From positions 30,019-94,018 of the forward strand of contig NZ_BMWG01000017.1 in the NCBI RefSeq assembly GCF_014651115.1: DNA of 64,000 nt. Direction: 5' to 3'. Positions 15,627-23,900 of the stretch are shown here, one piece after another. The position numbers and the translations under genes were made by a program. The notes below the pieces were generated by a model. That model had not been told where the DNA came from. It did no database searches and saw nothing but the letters and a program-made list of their open reading frames with translations. Within the stretch, counting starts at the first letter, position 1. Each line of letters starts with the position of its first letter. Origin of the DNA: Streptomyces inusitatus. Lineage in GTDB: Bacteria; Actinomycetota; Actinomycetes; Streptomycetales; Streptomycetaceae.

Positions 15627-18098
15627 GTGCTCAGGACCCAGCCGAAGACCGGGGACGAGGACCCGGACCCCAGCGGATACGCGGCGGCCCGGCTGCTCCT
15701 CCTCAACGAGAAGGAGCGGCCGGGGCCGCCCCGCCGGGCCGCCCTCGCCCACCTCACCGACCAGTGGCTCGCCGCGCTCTTCGACACCGCCCGCGCGGCG
15801 GCCGGGATCCGCGGCGCGGCCCTGGTCGCCGTCGGCGGCTACGGACGCGGCGAACTCTCCCCGCGCAGCGACCTCGATCTGGTCCTCCTCCACGACGGCA
15901 CCGCGGGCCCCCGCGAGATCGCCGCACTCGCCGACCGCCTCTGGTACCCCGTCTGGGACCTCGGCCTCGCCCTCGACCACTCCGTGCGCACCCCCGCCGA
16001 GGCCCGCCGCACCGCGGCCGAGGACCTCAAGGTCCAGCTCGGACTGCTCGACGCCCGCCCCGTCGCGGGCGACCTCGGCCTCGTCGCCGCGCTGCGCACC
16101 GCCGTACTCGCCGACTGGCGCGGACAGGCGGCCCGACGGCTCCCCGAACTCGACGCGCTCTGCCGCGACCGCGCCGAACGCCAGGGCGAACTCCGCTTCC
16201 TCCTGGAACCCGACCTCAAAGAGGCGCGCGGCGGACTCCGGGACGCCACCGCCCTGCGCGCGGTCGCCGCCTCCTGGCTCGCCGACGCCCCCCGCGCCGG
16301 CCTCGACACCGCCCGCCGCACCCTCCTCGACACCCGCGACGCCCTCCATCTGGCCACTGGCCGGGCCACCGACCGGCTCGCCCTCCAGGAACAGGACCAG
16401 ATCGCCGCCGACCTCGGCCTGCCCGACGCGGACGCCCTGCTGCGGCAGGTGTACGAGGCCGCCCGGACCATCGCGTACGCCACCGACATCACCTGGCGCG
16501 AGGTCAACCGGGTGCTGCGGGCCCGCTCCGCCCGCCACCGGCTCCGTACCGCGCTCGGCGGCGGCGCCCGCCGCCGCGAACCCGAGCGCACCCCGCTCGC
16601 CGAAGGAGTCGTCGAACAGGACGGCGAGGCCGTGCTCGCCCGTACCGCCAGACCCGAACGCGACCCCGTCCTCCCGCTGCGCGCCGCCTCGGCCGCCGCC
16701 AGAGCCGGACTGCCGCTCTCCCCGCACGCGGTACGGCGGCTCGCCCGGGACGCGGCACCGCTGCCGGTCCCCTGGCCCGCCGAGGCGCGCGAGGAGTTCG
16801 TCACCCTGCTCGGCGCGGGCGAGCCCGCCGTCGCCGTCTGGGAGGCGCTGGAGGCCGAAGGGCTGATCACCCGCCTCCTCCCGGACTGGGAACGGGTCCG
16901 CTGCCGGCCGCAGCGCAACGCGGTCCACACCTGGACCGTCGACCGCCACCTCGTCGAGACCGCCGTCCGGGCCGCCGCCCTCACCCGCCGGGTCGGCCGC
17001 CCCGATCTGCTGCTGACCGCCGCCCTCCTGCACGACCTGGGCAAGGGATGGCCCGGCGACCACAGTGTCACCGGCGAGATCATCGCCAGGGACACCGCCG
17101 CCCGGATCGGCTTCGACCCCGCCGACACGGCCGTCGTCGCCACCCTCGTACGCCACCATCTGCTGCTCGCCGACACCGCGACCCGGCGCGACCTCGACGA
17201 CCCCGCCACCGTCCGCGCGGTCGCCGCCGCCGTCGGCTCCGCCGCGACCCTGGAACTCCTGCACGCCCTCACCGAGGCCGACGCCCTCGCCACCGGCCCC
17301 GCCGCCTGGTCCGCCTGGCGCGGCTCGCTCGTCGCGGAACTCGTCCGCAGGACCGCCGCCGAACTGGCGGGCGGCCGGGCCCCCGAGGACCCCGGGCCCG
17401 CCGGGCCCAGCGCCGAACAGGAACGCCTCGCGGCCGAGGCGCTGCGCACCGGCGGCCCGGTCCTCTCCCTGCGCACCCGGCCCGAGGCGGAGCAGGCCGG
17501 GGGCGGCCGGTGCGAACAGACCGGCGCGGAGCTGCTCATCGCCCTGCCCGACCGGCCCGGGGTGCTGCCCGCCGCCGCCGGAGTCCTCGCCCTGCACCGG
17601 CTCACCGTCCGCGCCGCCGAACTGCGGACCGTGGCACCGCCGGAAGGCGCCGCCCCCGGAGCCGTCCTCGTACTGAACTGGCGCGTGGCCGCCGCCTTCG
17701 GCGCCCTGCCCCAGGCGGCCACACTCCGCACCGATCTGCTGCGCGCCCTGGACGGCTCCCTGGACATCGCCGCCCGGCTCGCCGAGCGAGACGCGGCCCG
17801 CCCGCCCCGGCGCGGCACCCCGCCCCAGCCGCCCCGGGTCACCGTCGCCCCCGCCGCCTCCCACCAGGCCACCGTGATCGAGATCCGCGCCCAGGACGCC
17901 CCCGGACTGCTGCACCGCATCGGCCGCGCGCTGGAGGGCGCGGGCGTACGCGTGCGCAGCGCCCATGTCTCCACCCTCGGGGGCGACGCGGTCGACGCCT
18001 TCTATGTGACCGCCCCCGACGGCCGCCCCCTGGCGGACCCGGCCGCCGCCGCGCTGGCCCGCTCGCTGGAGGCCGCCCTCGGCGATCCCCCCGGCTGA
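15627..18098 (+). CDS. glnD: PII adenylyl/uridylyltransferase GlnD
   Basis: GlnD modifies and demodifies GlnK in response to nitrogen status; in Streptomyces the modification is adenylylation. The 823 residues show the expected order. The nucleotidyltransferase motif GGYGRGELSPRSDLDL is at about 70-85, a GlnD linker follows, then an HD phosphohydrolase domain (LLHDLGKGWPGDHS near 466) and two ACT domains (about 630-700 and from about 747, VIEIRAQDAPGLLHRIG). All catalytic motifs look complete. The GTG at 15627 has AGAGGC upstream; the frame remains open into glnK but that region is repeat sequence. It belongs to the amtB-glnK-glnD operon. Confidence 0.95.
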   Translation: MLRTQPKTGDEDPDPSGYAAARLLLLNEKERPGPPRRAALAHLTDQWLAALFDTARAAAGIRGAALVAVGGYGRGELSPRSDLDLVLLHDGTAGPREIAALADRLWYPVWDLGLALDHSVRTPAEARRTAAEDLKVQLGLLDARPVAGDLGLVAALRTAVLADWRGQAARRLPELDALCRDRAERQGELRFLLEPDLKEARGGLRDATALRAVAASWLADAPRAGLDTARRTLLDTRDALHLATGRATDRLALQEQDQIAADLGLPDADALLRQVYEAARTIAYATDITWREVNRVLRARSARHRLRTALGGGARRREPERTPLAEGVVEQDGEAVLARTARPERDPVLPLRAASAAARAGLPLSPHAVRRLARDAAPLPVPWPAEAREEFVTLLGAGEPAVAVWEALEAEGLITRLLPDWERVRCRPQRNAVHTWTVDRHLVETAVRAAALTRRVGRPDLLLTAALLHDLGKGWPGDHSVTGEIIARDTAARIGFDPADTAVVATLVRHHLLLADTATRRDLDDPATVRAVAAAVGSAATLELLHALTEADALATGPAAWSAWRGSLVAELVRRTAAELAGGRAPEDPGPAGPSAEQERLAAEALRTGGPVLSLRTRPEAEQAGGGRCEQTGAELLIALPDRPGVLPAAAGVLALHRLTVRAAELRTVAPPEGAAPGAVLVLNWRVAAAFGALPQAATLRTDLLRALDGSLDIAARLAERDAARPPRRGTPPQPPRVTVAPAASHQATVIEIRAQDAPGLLHRIGRALEGAGVRVRSAHVSTLGGDAVDAFYVTAPDGRPLADPAAAALARSLEAALGDPPG

Positions 18099-18141
18099 TC
18101 CCGGTCGCCGATCCCCCCGGTCCTCCGGCCGATCCCCCCGG
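18083..18141 (+). repeat. Three copies of CGATCCCCCCGG spanning the glnD stop
   Basis: Identical 12-mers lie at 18083-18094 (inside the last codons of glnD), 18109-18120 and 18130-18141. The gap to ffh (18099-18220) otherwise contains a possible -10, TACCCT at 18169-18174. Confidence 0.8.
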
Positions 18142-18220
18142 CGAGGACACGCACCGCGCGCGGCCGGATACCCTGGAGGGCGATTCCCCCTGCCCCCGAC
18201 TCTGAGGACCGACGAGCGCC

Positions 18221-19768
18221 GTGTTCGATACTCTCTCCGACCGCTTGGCGAATACCTTCAAGACCTTGCGGGGCAAGGGTCGCCTCAGCGAGGCGGACAT
18301 CGACGGCGCGGCTCGCGAGATCCGTATCGCCCTGCTCGAAGCGGATGTCGCCCTCCCCGTCGTCCGCTCCTTCATCGCGAACGTCAAGGAGCGCGCCCGG
18401 GGGGCCGAGGTCTCCAAGGCCCTCAACCCCTCCCAGCAGGTCATCAAGATCGTCAACGAGGAGCTGGTGGGCATCCTCGGCGGCGAGACCCGCCGGCTGC
18501 GCCTCGCCAAGCAGCCCCCGACCGTGATCATGCTCGCCGGTCTCCAGGGCGCCGGTAAGACCACCCTGGCCGGAAAGCTGGGCCGCTGGCTCAAGAACCA
18601 GGGCCACTCCCCGCTGCTCGTCGCCTGCGACCTCCAGCGCCCCAACGCCGTCAACCAGCTCTCCGTCGTCGCCGAGCGCGCCGAGGTGGCGGTGTACGCG
18701 CCGCAGCCCGGCAATGGCGTCGGCGACCCGGTCCAGGTCGCCAAGGACTCCATCGAGTACGCGAAGACCAAGGTCCACGACGTGGTCATCGTGGACACCG
18801 CCGGCCGCCTGGGCATCGACCAGGAGCTGATGCGGCAGGCCGCGGACATCCGCGACGCGGTGAGCCCCGACGAGATCCTCTTCGTCGTGGACGCCATGAT
18901 CGGCCAGGACGCGGTCAACACCGCCGAGGCCTTCCGCGACGGCGTCGGCTTCGACGGCGTGGTCCTCTCCAAGCTCGACGGCGACGCCCGGGGCGGTGCC
19001 GCGCTCTCCATCGCGCATGTCACCGGCCGTCAGATCATGTTCGCCTCCAACGGCGAGAAGCTGGACGACTTCGACGCGTTCCACCCGGACCGCATGGCGT
19101 CCCGCATCCTCGGCATGGGCGATGTGCTCTCGCTGATCGAGAAGGCCGAGCAGACCTTCAGCCAGGAAGAGGCCGCCAAAATGGCCTCCAAGCTGGCGAG
19201 CAGCAAGGGCAAGGACTTCACCCTCGACGACTTCCTGGCCCAGATGGAGCAGGTCCGGAAGATGGGCTCCATCTCCAAGCTGCTCGGCATGCTGCCCGGC
19301 ATGGCCCAGATGAAGGACCAGATCAACAGCATCGACGAGCGCGATGTGGACCGCACCGCGGCGATCATCAAGTCAATGACCCCGGCCGAGCGCCATGAGC
19401 CGACGATCATCAACGGCTCGCGCCGGGCCCGGATCGCCAAGGGTTCCGGCGTCGAGGTCAGCGCGGTCAAGAGCCTGGTGGAGCGGTTCTTCGAGGCCCG
19501 CAAGATGATGTCGCGGATGGCCCAGGGCGGCGGCATGCCCGGGATGCCGGGGATGCCCGGCATGGGCGGTGGCCCCGGCCGTCAGAAGAAGCAGATCAAG
19601 CAGGCCAAGGGCAAGCGCAAGAGCGGCAACCCGATGAAGCGCAAGGCCGAGGAGCAGGCCGCCGCCGCCAAGCGCGAGCAGACGGCGGGCAGCGCCTTCG
19701 GTCTCCCGGCCGGCGGGCAGGACAAGGACTTCGAGCTGCCGGACGAGTTCAAGAAGTTCATGGGCTGA
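18221..19768 (+). CDS. ffh: Signal recognition particle protein Ffh (SRP54)
   Basis: Ffh binds 4.5S RNA and signal peptides on ribosomes and hands them to FtsY. The 515 residues comprise the N domain, the G domain with GLQGAGKTT (107-115), DLQRPNAVNQL, DTAGRLG and SKLDGDARGG, and a Met-rich M domain from about 320. The M-domain tail includes repeated PGMPGM units (about 432-445) followed by a Lys-rich stretch. The GTG start is followed by FDTLSDRLANTFKTLRGKG, the classic Ffh beginning. A strong terminator follows. Confidence 0.97.
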   Translation: MFDTLSDRLANTFKTLRGKGRLSEADIDGAAREIRIALLEADVALPVVRSFIANVKERARGAEVSKALNPSQQVIKIVNEELVGILGGETRRLRLAKQPPTVIMLAGLQGAGKTTLAGKLGRWLKNQGHSPLLVACDLQRPNAVNQLSVVAERAEVAVYAPQPGNGVGDPVQVAKDSIEYAKTKVHDVVIVDTAGRLGIDQELMRQAADIRDAVSPDEILFVVDAMIGQDAVNTAEAFRDGVGFDGVVLSKLDGDARGGAALSIAHVTGRQIMFASNGEKLDDFDAFHPDRMASRILGMGDVLSLIEKAEQTFSQEEAAKMASKLASSKGKDFTLDDFLAQMEQVRKMGSISKLLGMLPGMAQMKDQINSIDERDVDRTAAIIKSMTPAERHEPTIINGSRRARIAKGSGVEVSAVKSLVERFFEARKMMSRMAQGGGMPGMPGMPGMGGGPGRQKKQIKQAKGKRKSGNPMKRKAEEQAAAAKREQTAGSAFGLPAGGQDKDFELPDEFKKFMG

Positions 19769-19818
19769 GGCTCGGTCGCCGGCTCGGCCGCCGGCTCGTT
19801 CCCACGGCCGCCGTACGA

Positions 19819-19859
19819 CGGTGTCGGCACCCGCCCACGCGGGTGCCGACACCGTTTTT
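19819..19859 (+). terminator. Intrinsic terminator after ffh
   Basis: A perfect 16-bp stem (19819-19834 with 19839-19854) closes a CCAC loop and is followed by TTTTT. It is the strongest rho-independent terminator in the window and isolates the downstream FtsH-type gene, which must have its own promoter. Confidence 0.95.
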
Positions 19860-19865
19860 CTGGCT

Positions 19866-19871
19866 TAACGT
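19866..19871 (+). promoter_or_regulatory. Leaderless-type -10 element TAACGT, 6 bases before ATG 19878
   Basis: This hexamer and spacing are identical to the acyP promoter. It lies directly after the ffh terminator and points to the ATG at 19878 as the true start of the FtsH-type gene, although in this sequence that ATG is one base out of register with the protease frame. Confidence 0.5.
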
Positions 19872-19941
19872 CCGGATATGGGCAATGCCGCGCCCCCGCG
19901 CCGCCCCCCCGCTCAGCCCCGGCGCTCCGGGGGCCCGGCGG

Positions 19942-19960
19942 CCCCCCCCCCCCCCCCCCC
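19942..19960 (+). repeat. Homopolymer run of 19 cytosines inside the predicted FtsH N-terminus
   Basis: C19 follows GGCGG and precedes GCGCCG. Starting at ATG 19878 the frame ends in TGA about 50 bases after the tract. One additional C would join it without interruption to the protease frame (through PRRKMPGGWGG). Either a homopolymer miscount or a true slippage site is possible. Confidence 0.9.
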
Positions 19961-19990
19961 GCGCCGCCCCCGCCGCCGCCCCGCAGAAAG

Positions 19991-21826
19991 ATGCCCGGCG
20001 GCTGGGGCGGGCTGATCCTCACCGCGCTCATCGTCTATCTGATCGCCAATCTGGTGCTCTCGCTGTTCGGCGAGGGCGACGAGCCCACCGTCTCGTACAC
20101 CGAGTTCAGCGCGCAGGTCGACGCGGGCAATGTCGCGAAGATCTACTCCAAGGGCGACGCCATCCAGGGCCAGCTCACCAAGAAGGCCCCGCTCCCCGGC
20201 GGCAAGGGCGACTACACCAAGTTCACCACCCAGCGGCCCGCCTTCGCCGACGACGACCTCTGGCGCGAGCTGACCGCCAAGAAGGTCACCGTCACGGCCG
20301 AGCCCGTCGTCCAGCAGCGCGGCTTCCTCGCCAATCTGCTGATCGCCCTCGCGCCGATGCTCCTCCTCGTACTGCTGTGGATCCTCGTCGCCCGCCGGAT
20401 GGGCGCGGCGATGGGGGGCGGCGGCGGGGCGTTCGGCCGCAAGCCCCCGCCCAAGCCCGTCGAGGTCGCCGACGGCAGACGGACCACCTTCGCCGACGTC
20501 GCCGGGATCGACGAGGTCGAGGGCGAACTCGACGATGTCGTCGACTTCCTGAAGAACCCGCGGCCCTACCGCAGGATGGGCGCCAGAATGCCCGGCGGCG
20601 TACTGCTCGCGGGACCGCCCGGCACCGGGAAGACCCTGCTGGCCCGCGCGGTGGCCGGGGAGGCGGGGGTGCCGTTCTTCTCGGCCTCGGCGTCCGAGTT
20701 CATCGAGATGATCGTCGGCGTCGGCGCGGGCCGGGTCCGGGAGTTGTTCGCCGAGGCCCGCAAGGTCGCCCCGGCCATCGTCTTCATCGACGAGATCGAC
20801 ACCATCGGCCGGGCGAGGGGCGGCGGGGGAGGACTCGGCGGCCATGATGAGCGGGAACAGACCCTCAACCAGATTCTGACCGAAATGGATGGTTTCAGCG
20901 GATCCGAGGGTGTCATCGTGCTCGCCGCCACCAACCGCGCCGACGTCCTCGACCCCGCCCTGACCCGCCCCGGCCGCTTCGACCGGATCGTCCAGGTCTC
21001 CCCGCCCGACCGGAGCGGCCGGGAGGCCATCCTGCGGATCCACACCCGGGAAATCCCGCTCGCCGCGGATGTGGACCTGGCCCGGATCGCCCGTACGACC
21101 CCGGGAATGACCGGCGCGGACCTCGCCAACCTCGCCAACGAGGCCGCGCTGGTCGCCGTGCGACGGCAGCAGTCCTCGGTGACCCAGGCCGATCTGTCGA
21201 CCGCGCTGGAGAAGATCCAGCTCGGGGCGGAGCGCCCGCTGGTCATGACGGAGGAGGACCGGCGGCGCACCGCGTACCACGAGAGCGGCCACGCCCTGCT
21301 CGGCATGGTCCAGCCCGGAGCCGATCCGGTACGCAAGATCACCATCGTGCCCCGGGGGCGCGCCCTCGGCGTCACGCTCTCCACCCCGGACGCCGACAAA
21401 TACGCGTACACCGAGGAGTATCTGCGCGGCCGGATCATCGGGGCGCTCGGCGGCATGGCGGCCGAACAGGTGGTCTTCGGTCTGATCACCACGGGCGCGG
21501 AGAGCGATCTCGAACAGGTGACCGCCCTGGCCCGGGGCATGGTCGCCCGCTGGGGGATGAGCGTGCGCGTCGGCCGGCTGACCGCGATCCCCGCCGACGC
21601 CCAGGTGGCGTACGGGCTCTCCGCCGCGCCCGCGACCCTGGACGTGGTCGACCACGAGATGCGGCGGATCGTGGACGAGTGCTACGACACCGCCTGCCGG
21701 CTGCTGAGGGAGAACCGCGCCCGCCTCGACGCGCTCGCCGCCGCGCTGCTGGAGAGCGAGACCCTGGAGGAGGACGCGGCCTACCGCGCGGCCGGGATCC
21801 CCCGGCTCTCGAAGGACGCTCCGTAG
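19991..21826 (+). CDS. FtsH-type ATP-dependent zinc metalloprotease (possibly 5'-truncated by frame)
   Basis: This membrane AAA protease degrades misfolded membrane and soluble proteins. In the 611-residue form, helices at about 7-26 and 112-134 flank an extracytoplasmic domain. Walker A GPPGTGKT (208-215), Walker B IVFIDEID, the SRH with RPGRFDR, and the zinc site HESGH (430-434) with a later acidic ligand in ESDLEQ are present. The pore motif reads EMIVGVG, with Ile241 where FtsH normally has Phe. The start at 19991 lacks a good ribosome site. A leaderless ATG at 19878 fits better if the C19 tract had one more base. It is probably a second FtsH paralogue. Confidence 0.88.
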   Translation: MPGGWGGLILTALIVYLIANLVLSLFGEGDEPTVSYTEFSAQVDAGNVAKIYSKGDAIQGQLTKKAPLPGGKGDYTKFTTQRPAFADDDLWRELTAKKVTVTAEPVVQQRGFLANLLIALAPMLLLVLLWILVARRMGAAMGGGGGAFGRKPPPKPVEVADGRRTTFADVAGIDEVEGELDDVVDFLKNPRPYRRMGARMPGGVLLAGPPGTGKTLLARAVAGEAGVPFFSASASEFIEMIVGVGAGRVRELFAEARKVAPAIVFIDEIDTIGRARGGGGGLGGHDEREQTLNQILTEMDGFSGSEGVIVLAATNRADVLDPALTRPGRFDRIVQVSPPDRSGREAILRIHTREIPLAADVDLARIARTTPGMTGADLANLANEAALVAVRRQQSSVTQADLSTALEKIQLGAERPLVMTEEDRRRTAYHESGHALLGMVQPGADPVRKITIVPRGRALGVTLSTPDADKYAYTEEYLRGRIIGALGGMAAEQVVFGLITTGAESDLEQVTALARGMVARWGMSVRVGRLTAIPADAQVAYGLSAAPATLDVVDHEMRRIVDECYDTACRLLRENRARLDALAAALLESETLEEDAAYRAAGIPRLSKDAP

Positions 21827-21832
21827 CGCACC

Positions 21833-21909
21833 CGCACGCCCGCACGCCCGCCCGCACGCCCGCGCCCGCGCCCGCGCCCGGGACCGGGACCGGGACCGGG
21901 ACCGGGATC
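21833..21909 (+). repeat. GC microsatellites downstream of the FtsH-type gene
   Basis: CCGCACGC units run into CCCGCG units and then four GGGACC units (to about 21907). The remaining part of the 422-base gap 21827-22248 shows a CCACC-TT-GGTGT inverted repeat near 22100 and a CCCCGG/CCGGGG hairpin near 22206-22225. No coding frame or clear promoter is apparent. Confidence 0.8.
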
Positions 21910-22248
21910 GCCGTTCGGATCAGGATCGGCCTCCCGGCCCGGCGGGATCGGCCTGCTGATCCAAACGGCGGACCCGGGACCACCCGCTGGGGGTAGGGTC
22001 GCGGAACGAGGACCGCGGCGGGTGCGCCGGGCGGTCCGGCGGCCCGGTGGGACCCCCGGGACACGCGGGGCGCGCGCCCGGAGCGCGGGGCGGTGTTACG
22101 TACCACCTTGGTGTGAGCTGTGAGCCTTCTCCGCAGATCCTGCCCCCCGCCCACCTCGGCACGCATCAATGCCAACTGACGGGTACGTGCAAATTATTTG
22201 GGATGCCCCGGAATGGAACCCGGGGAAGGTCCGGCTCGTTATCACGAC

Positions 22249-22842
22249 GTGAGCACGACACCACCTGTTCTCGCCGCAGAGCTGGCACAGGCGTGGGCCG
22301 ACATTCAGCGGCACCACGCCGAGCTGCCAGACCTTGCCGCCCCCGAGTCCCTGATCGGAGAATCGTCGTCCGCCTGCGGCGCCGAGCTCTCCTTCGAGCG
22401 ACTGCTCCACGAAGCAGTCCACGGCATCGCCGCCGCGCGAGGTGTCCGCGACACCTCCCGCGCCGGCCGCTACCACAACCGCAGATTCCTGGCGATCGCC
22501 GAGGAGATGGGTCTCGACCACGCCGAGGAGCCGCACCCCAGCAGCGGCTTCTCCCTGGTCGTCCTCAGCCCCGAGGCCAAGCGCCGCTACCGTCCCACCA
22601 TCGAGAGACTCCAGCGCGCCCTCAAGGCGCACACGGTCGCCACCGCCTCCGACACCAAGCGCTCCTTCCGCGGACCTGCCGCCCGGCACGGCTCCTCGGG
22701 CGGCGGTGTGCGGGTCAAGGCCGTCTGCGACTGCGGTCGCAACGTCCGGGTGGTTCCCTCGGTCCTCGCCCAGGCCCCGATCGTGTGCGGCGGCTGCGGC
22801 AAGCCCTTCCGTATCCCCGAGCCGGCCGCCGCGGCGAGCTGA
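22249..22842 (+). CDS. SprT-like putative zinc metalloprotein
   Basis: The 197-residue protein has an HEXXH motif (HEAVH, 54-58), followed 17 residues later by RYHNRRFLAIAEEMGL with a third His (His76). This is the spacing and sequence style of SprT-like metalloproteases. The C-terminus carries a zinc-ribbon-like pair (VCDCG near 162 and CGGCG near 181), as in SprT proteins. The GTG at 22249 yields a compact N-terminus; the open frame reaches 22198 but adds nothing recognisable. The substrate and activity are unknown. SprT-like proteins in eukaryotes (Spartan) cut DNA-protein crosslinks; extending that here is only inference. Confidence 0.7.
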   Translation: MSTTPPVLAAELAQAWADIQRHHAELPDLAAPESLIGESSSACGAELSFERLLHEAVHGIAAARGVRDTSRAGRYHNRRFLAIAEEMGLDHAEEPHPSSGFSLVVLSPEAKRRYRPTIERLQRALKAHTVATASDTKRSFRGPAARHGSSGGGVRVKAVCDCGRNVRVVPSVLAQAPIVCGGCGKPFRIPEPAAAAS

Positions 22843-23047
22843 CCCCCGCCCGGCCGCCCGACGGGGGCGGCTCTGGGTCAGGGGGAAGCGCGCCGTCGGC
22901 GTGTGGCACAATGGACAGCTGTACTCGACGGCCGCATAGGACCCCTCTCTCCTCCGGCTGACGCGTCCATCGGGCACCCCGAGTACCGCAACCCCACGTG
23001 GCATCTTGTTGTGCCCAACCACGTCAAGACCAGGAGACACCACTTCC

Positions 23048-23494
23048 GTGGCAGTCAAGATCAAGCTGAAGCGTCTGGGCAAGATCCGTTCGCCTCACTA
23101 CCGCATCGTCATCGCCGACTCCCGTACCCGCCGTGACGGCCGGGCCATCGAGGAGATCGGCCTGTACCACCCGGTGCAGAACCCGTCCCGCATCGAGGTC
23201 GACTCGGAGCGGGCGCAGTACTGGCTGTCCGTCGGCGCCCAGCCGACCGAGCCGGTTCTCGCGATCCTGAAGCTCACCGGCGACTGGCAGAAGCACAAGG
23301 GCCTCCCGGCCCCGGCGCCGCTGCTGGTGGCCGAGCCCAAGGCCGACAAGCGCGCCGCGTTCGACGAGTTCGCCAAGGCCCTTGAGGGCGGCGAGTCGAA
23401 GGGTGAGGCCATCACCCCCAAGGCGAAGAAGGCCGACAAGAAGGCGGACGACGCGGCTGACGCCGCCGAGTCCACCGAGTCGACCGAGGCCTGA
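23048..23494 (+). CDS. rpsP: 30S ribosomal protein S16
   Basis: S16 is an early-assembling 30S protein. The protein has 148 residues: the conserved S16 body AVKIKLKRLGKIRSPHYRIV to GDWQKHKG occupies about 1-85, followed by a Lys/Ala/Asp-rich tail typical of actinobacterial S16. The GTG at 23048 has AGGAG at 23032-23036, 11 bases upstream. The gene heads a run with khpA, rimM, trmD and rplS. The 205-base upstream gap contains no convincing -35. Confidence 0.97.
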   Translation: MAVKIKLKRLGKIRSPHYRIVIADSRTRRDGRAIEEIGLYHPVQNPSRIEVDSERAQYWLSVGAQPTEPVLAILKLTGDWQKHKGLPAPAPLLVAEPKADKRAAFDEFAKALEGGESKGEAITPKAKKADKKADDAADAAESTESTEA

Positions 23495-23496
23495 GC

Positions 23497-23736
23497 ATGC
23501 TCGAGGAGGCTCTCGAGCACCTCGTGAAGGGCATCGTCGACAACCCCGACGATGTGCGGGTCGCCTCGCGCGATCTGCGTCGCGGGCGTGTGCTGGAGGT
23601 CCGGGTCCACCCCGACGACCTCGGTAAGGTGATCGGCCGCAATGGCCGCACCGCACGCGCTCTGCGCACCGTTGTGGGCGCCATCGGCGGCCGTGGCATC
23701 CGTGTCGACCTCGTCGACGTGGACCAGGTCCGCTGA
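23497..23736 (+). CDS. khpA: KH-domain RNA-binding protein (KhpA-like)
   Basis: This 79-residue single KH domain protein binds RNA; homologues pair with a Jag/KhpB protein. The GXXG loop is visible as IGRNGRTA (about 48-55), followed by the helix ARALRTVVGAIG. The ATG is only two bases after the rpsP stop, so the two are co-translated. Position between rpsP and rimM is widely conserved. Confidence 0.93.
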   Translation: MLEEALEHLVKGIVDNPDDVRVASRDLRRGRVLEVRVHPDDLGKVIGRNGRTARALRTVVGAIGGRGIRVDLVDVDQVR

Positions 23737-23753
23737 ACAGTTGAACACCGGCT

Positions 23754-23789
23754 CGGGCCGGGGAGGGCCAGTCGGCCGTCCCCGGCCCG
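23754..23789 (+). terminator. GC-rich hairpin between khpA and rimM
   Basis: CGGGCCGGGGA (23754-23764) pairs with TCCCCGGCCCG (23779-23789), with an inner GGCC/GGCC extension. There is no T-tract. It may attenuate or process the rpsP-khpA transcript before rimM. Confidence 0.5.
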
Positions 23790-23848
23790 TAGTCGTATGA
23801 GCGGATCGCGGGCCGCCGTCACCCGAACGGCACAGCCGCGTCAGTCGT

Positions 23849-23885
23849 AGAGCCGTATCGCAGAGCCGTATGACAGCCGTATGAC
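23849..23885 (+). repeat. Tandem AGAGCCGTAT repeats just upstream of rimM
   Basis: AGAGCCGTATCGC (23849), AGAGCCGTATGAC (23862) and AGCCGTATGAC (23875) lie end to end, finishing 15 bases before the rimM GTG. They leave only a short leader and contain no ribosome site. Confidence 0.85.
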
Positions 23886-23900
23886 AGAAGAGAGTGCGAA

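Noticed and set aside
15588..17966. Long antisense open frames opposite glnD (792 and 711 codons)
   Set aside because: Low-complexity translation and the glnD frame shows all catalytic motifs.
19843..20847. 334-codon plus-strand frame overlapping the FtsH-type gene
   Set aside because: Arg/Gly-rich in the body; it starts inside the ffh terminator and lacks any motif once past the C19 tract.
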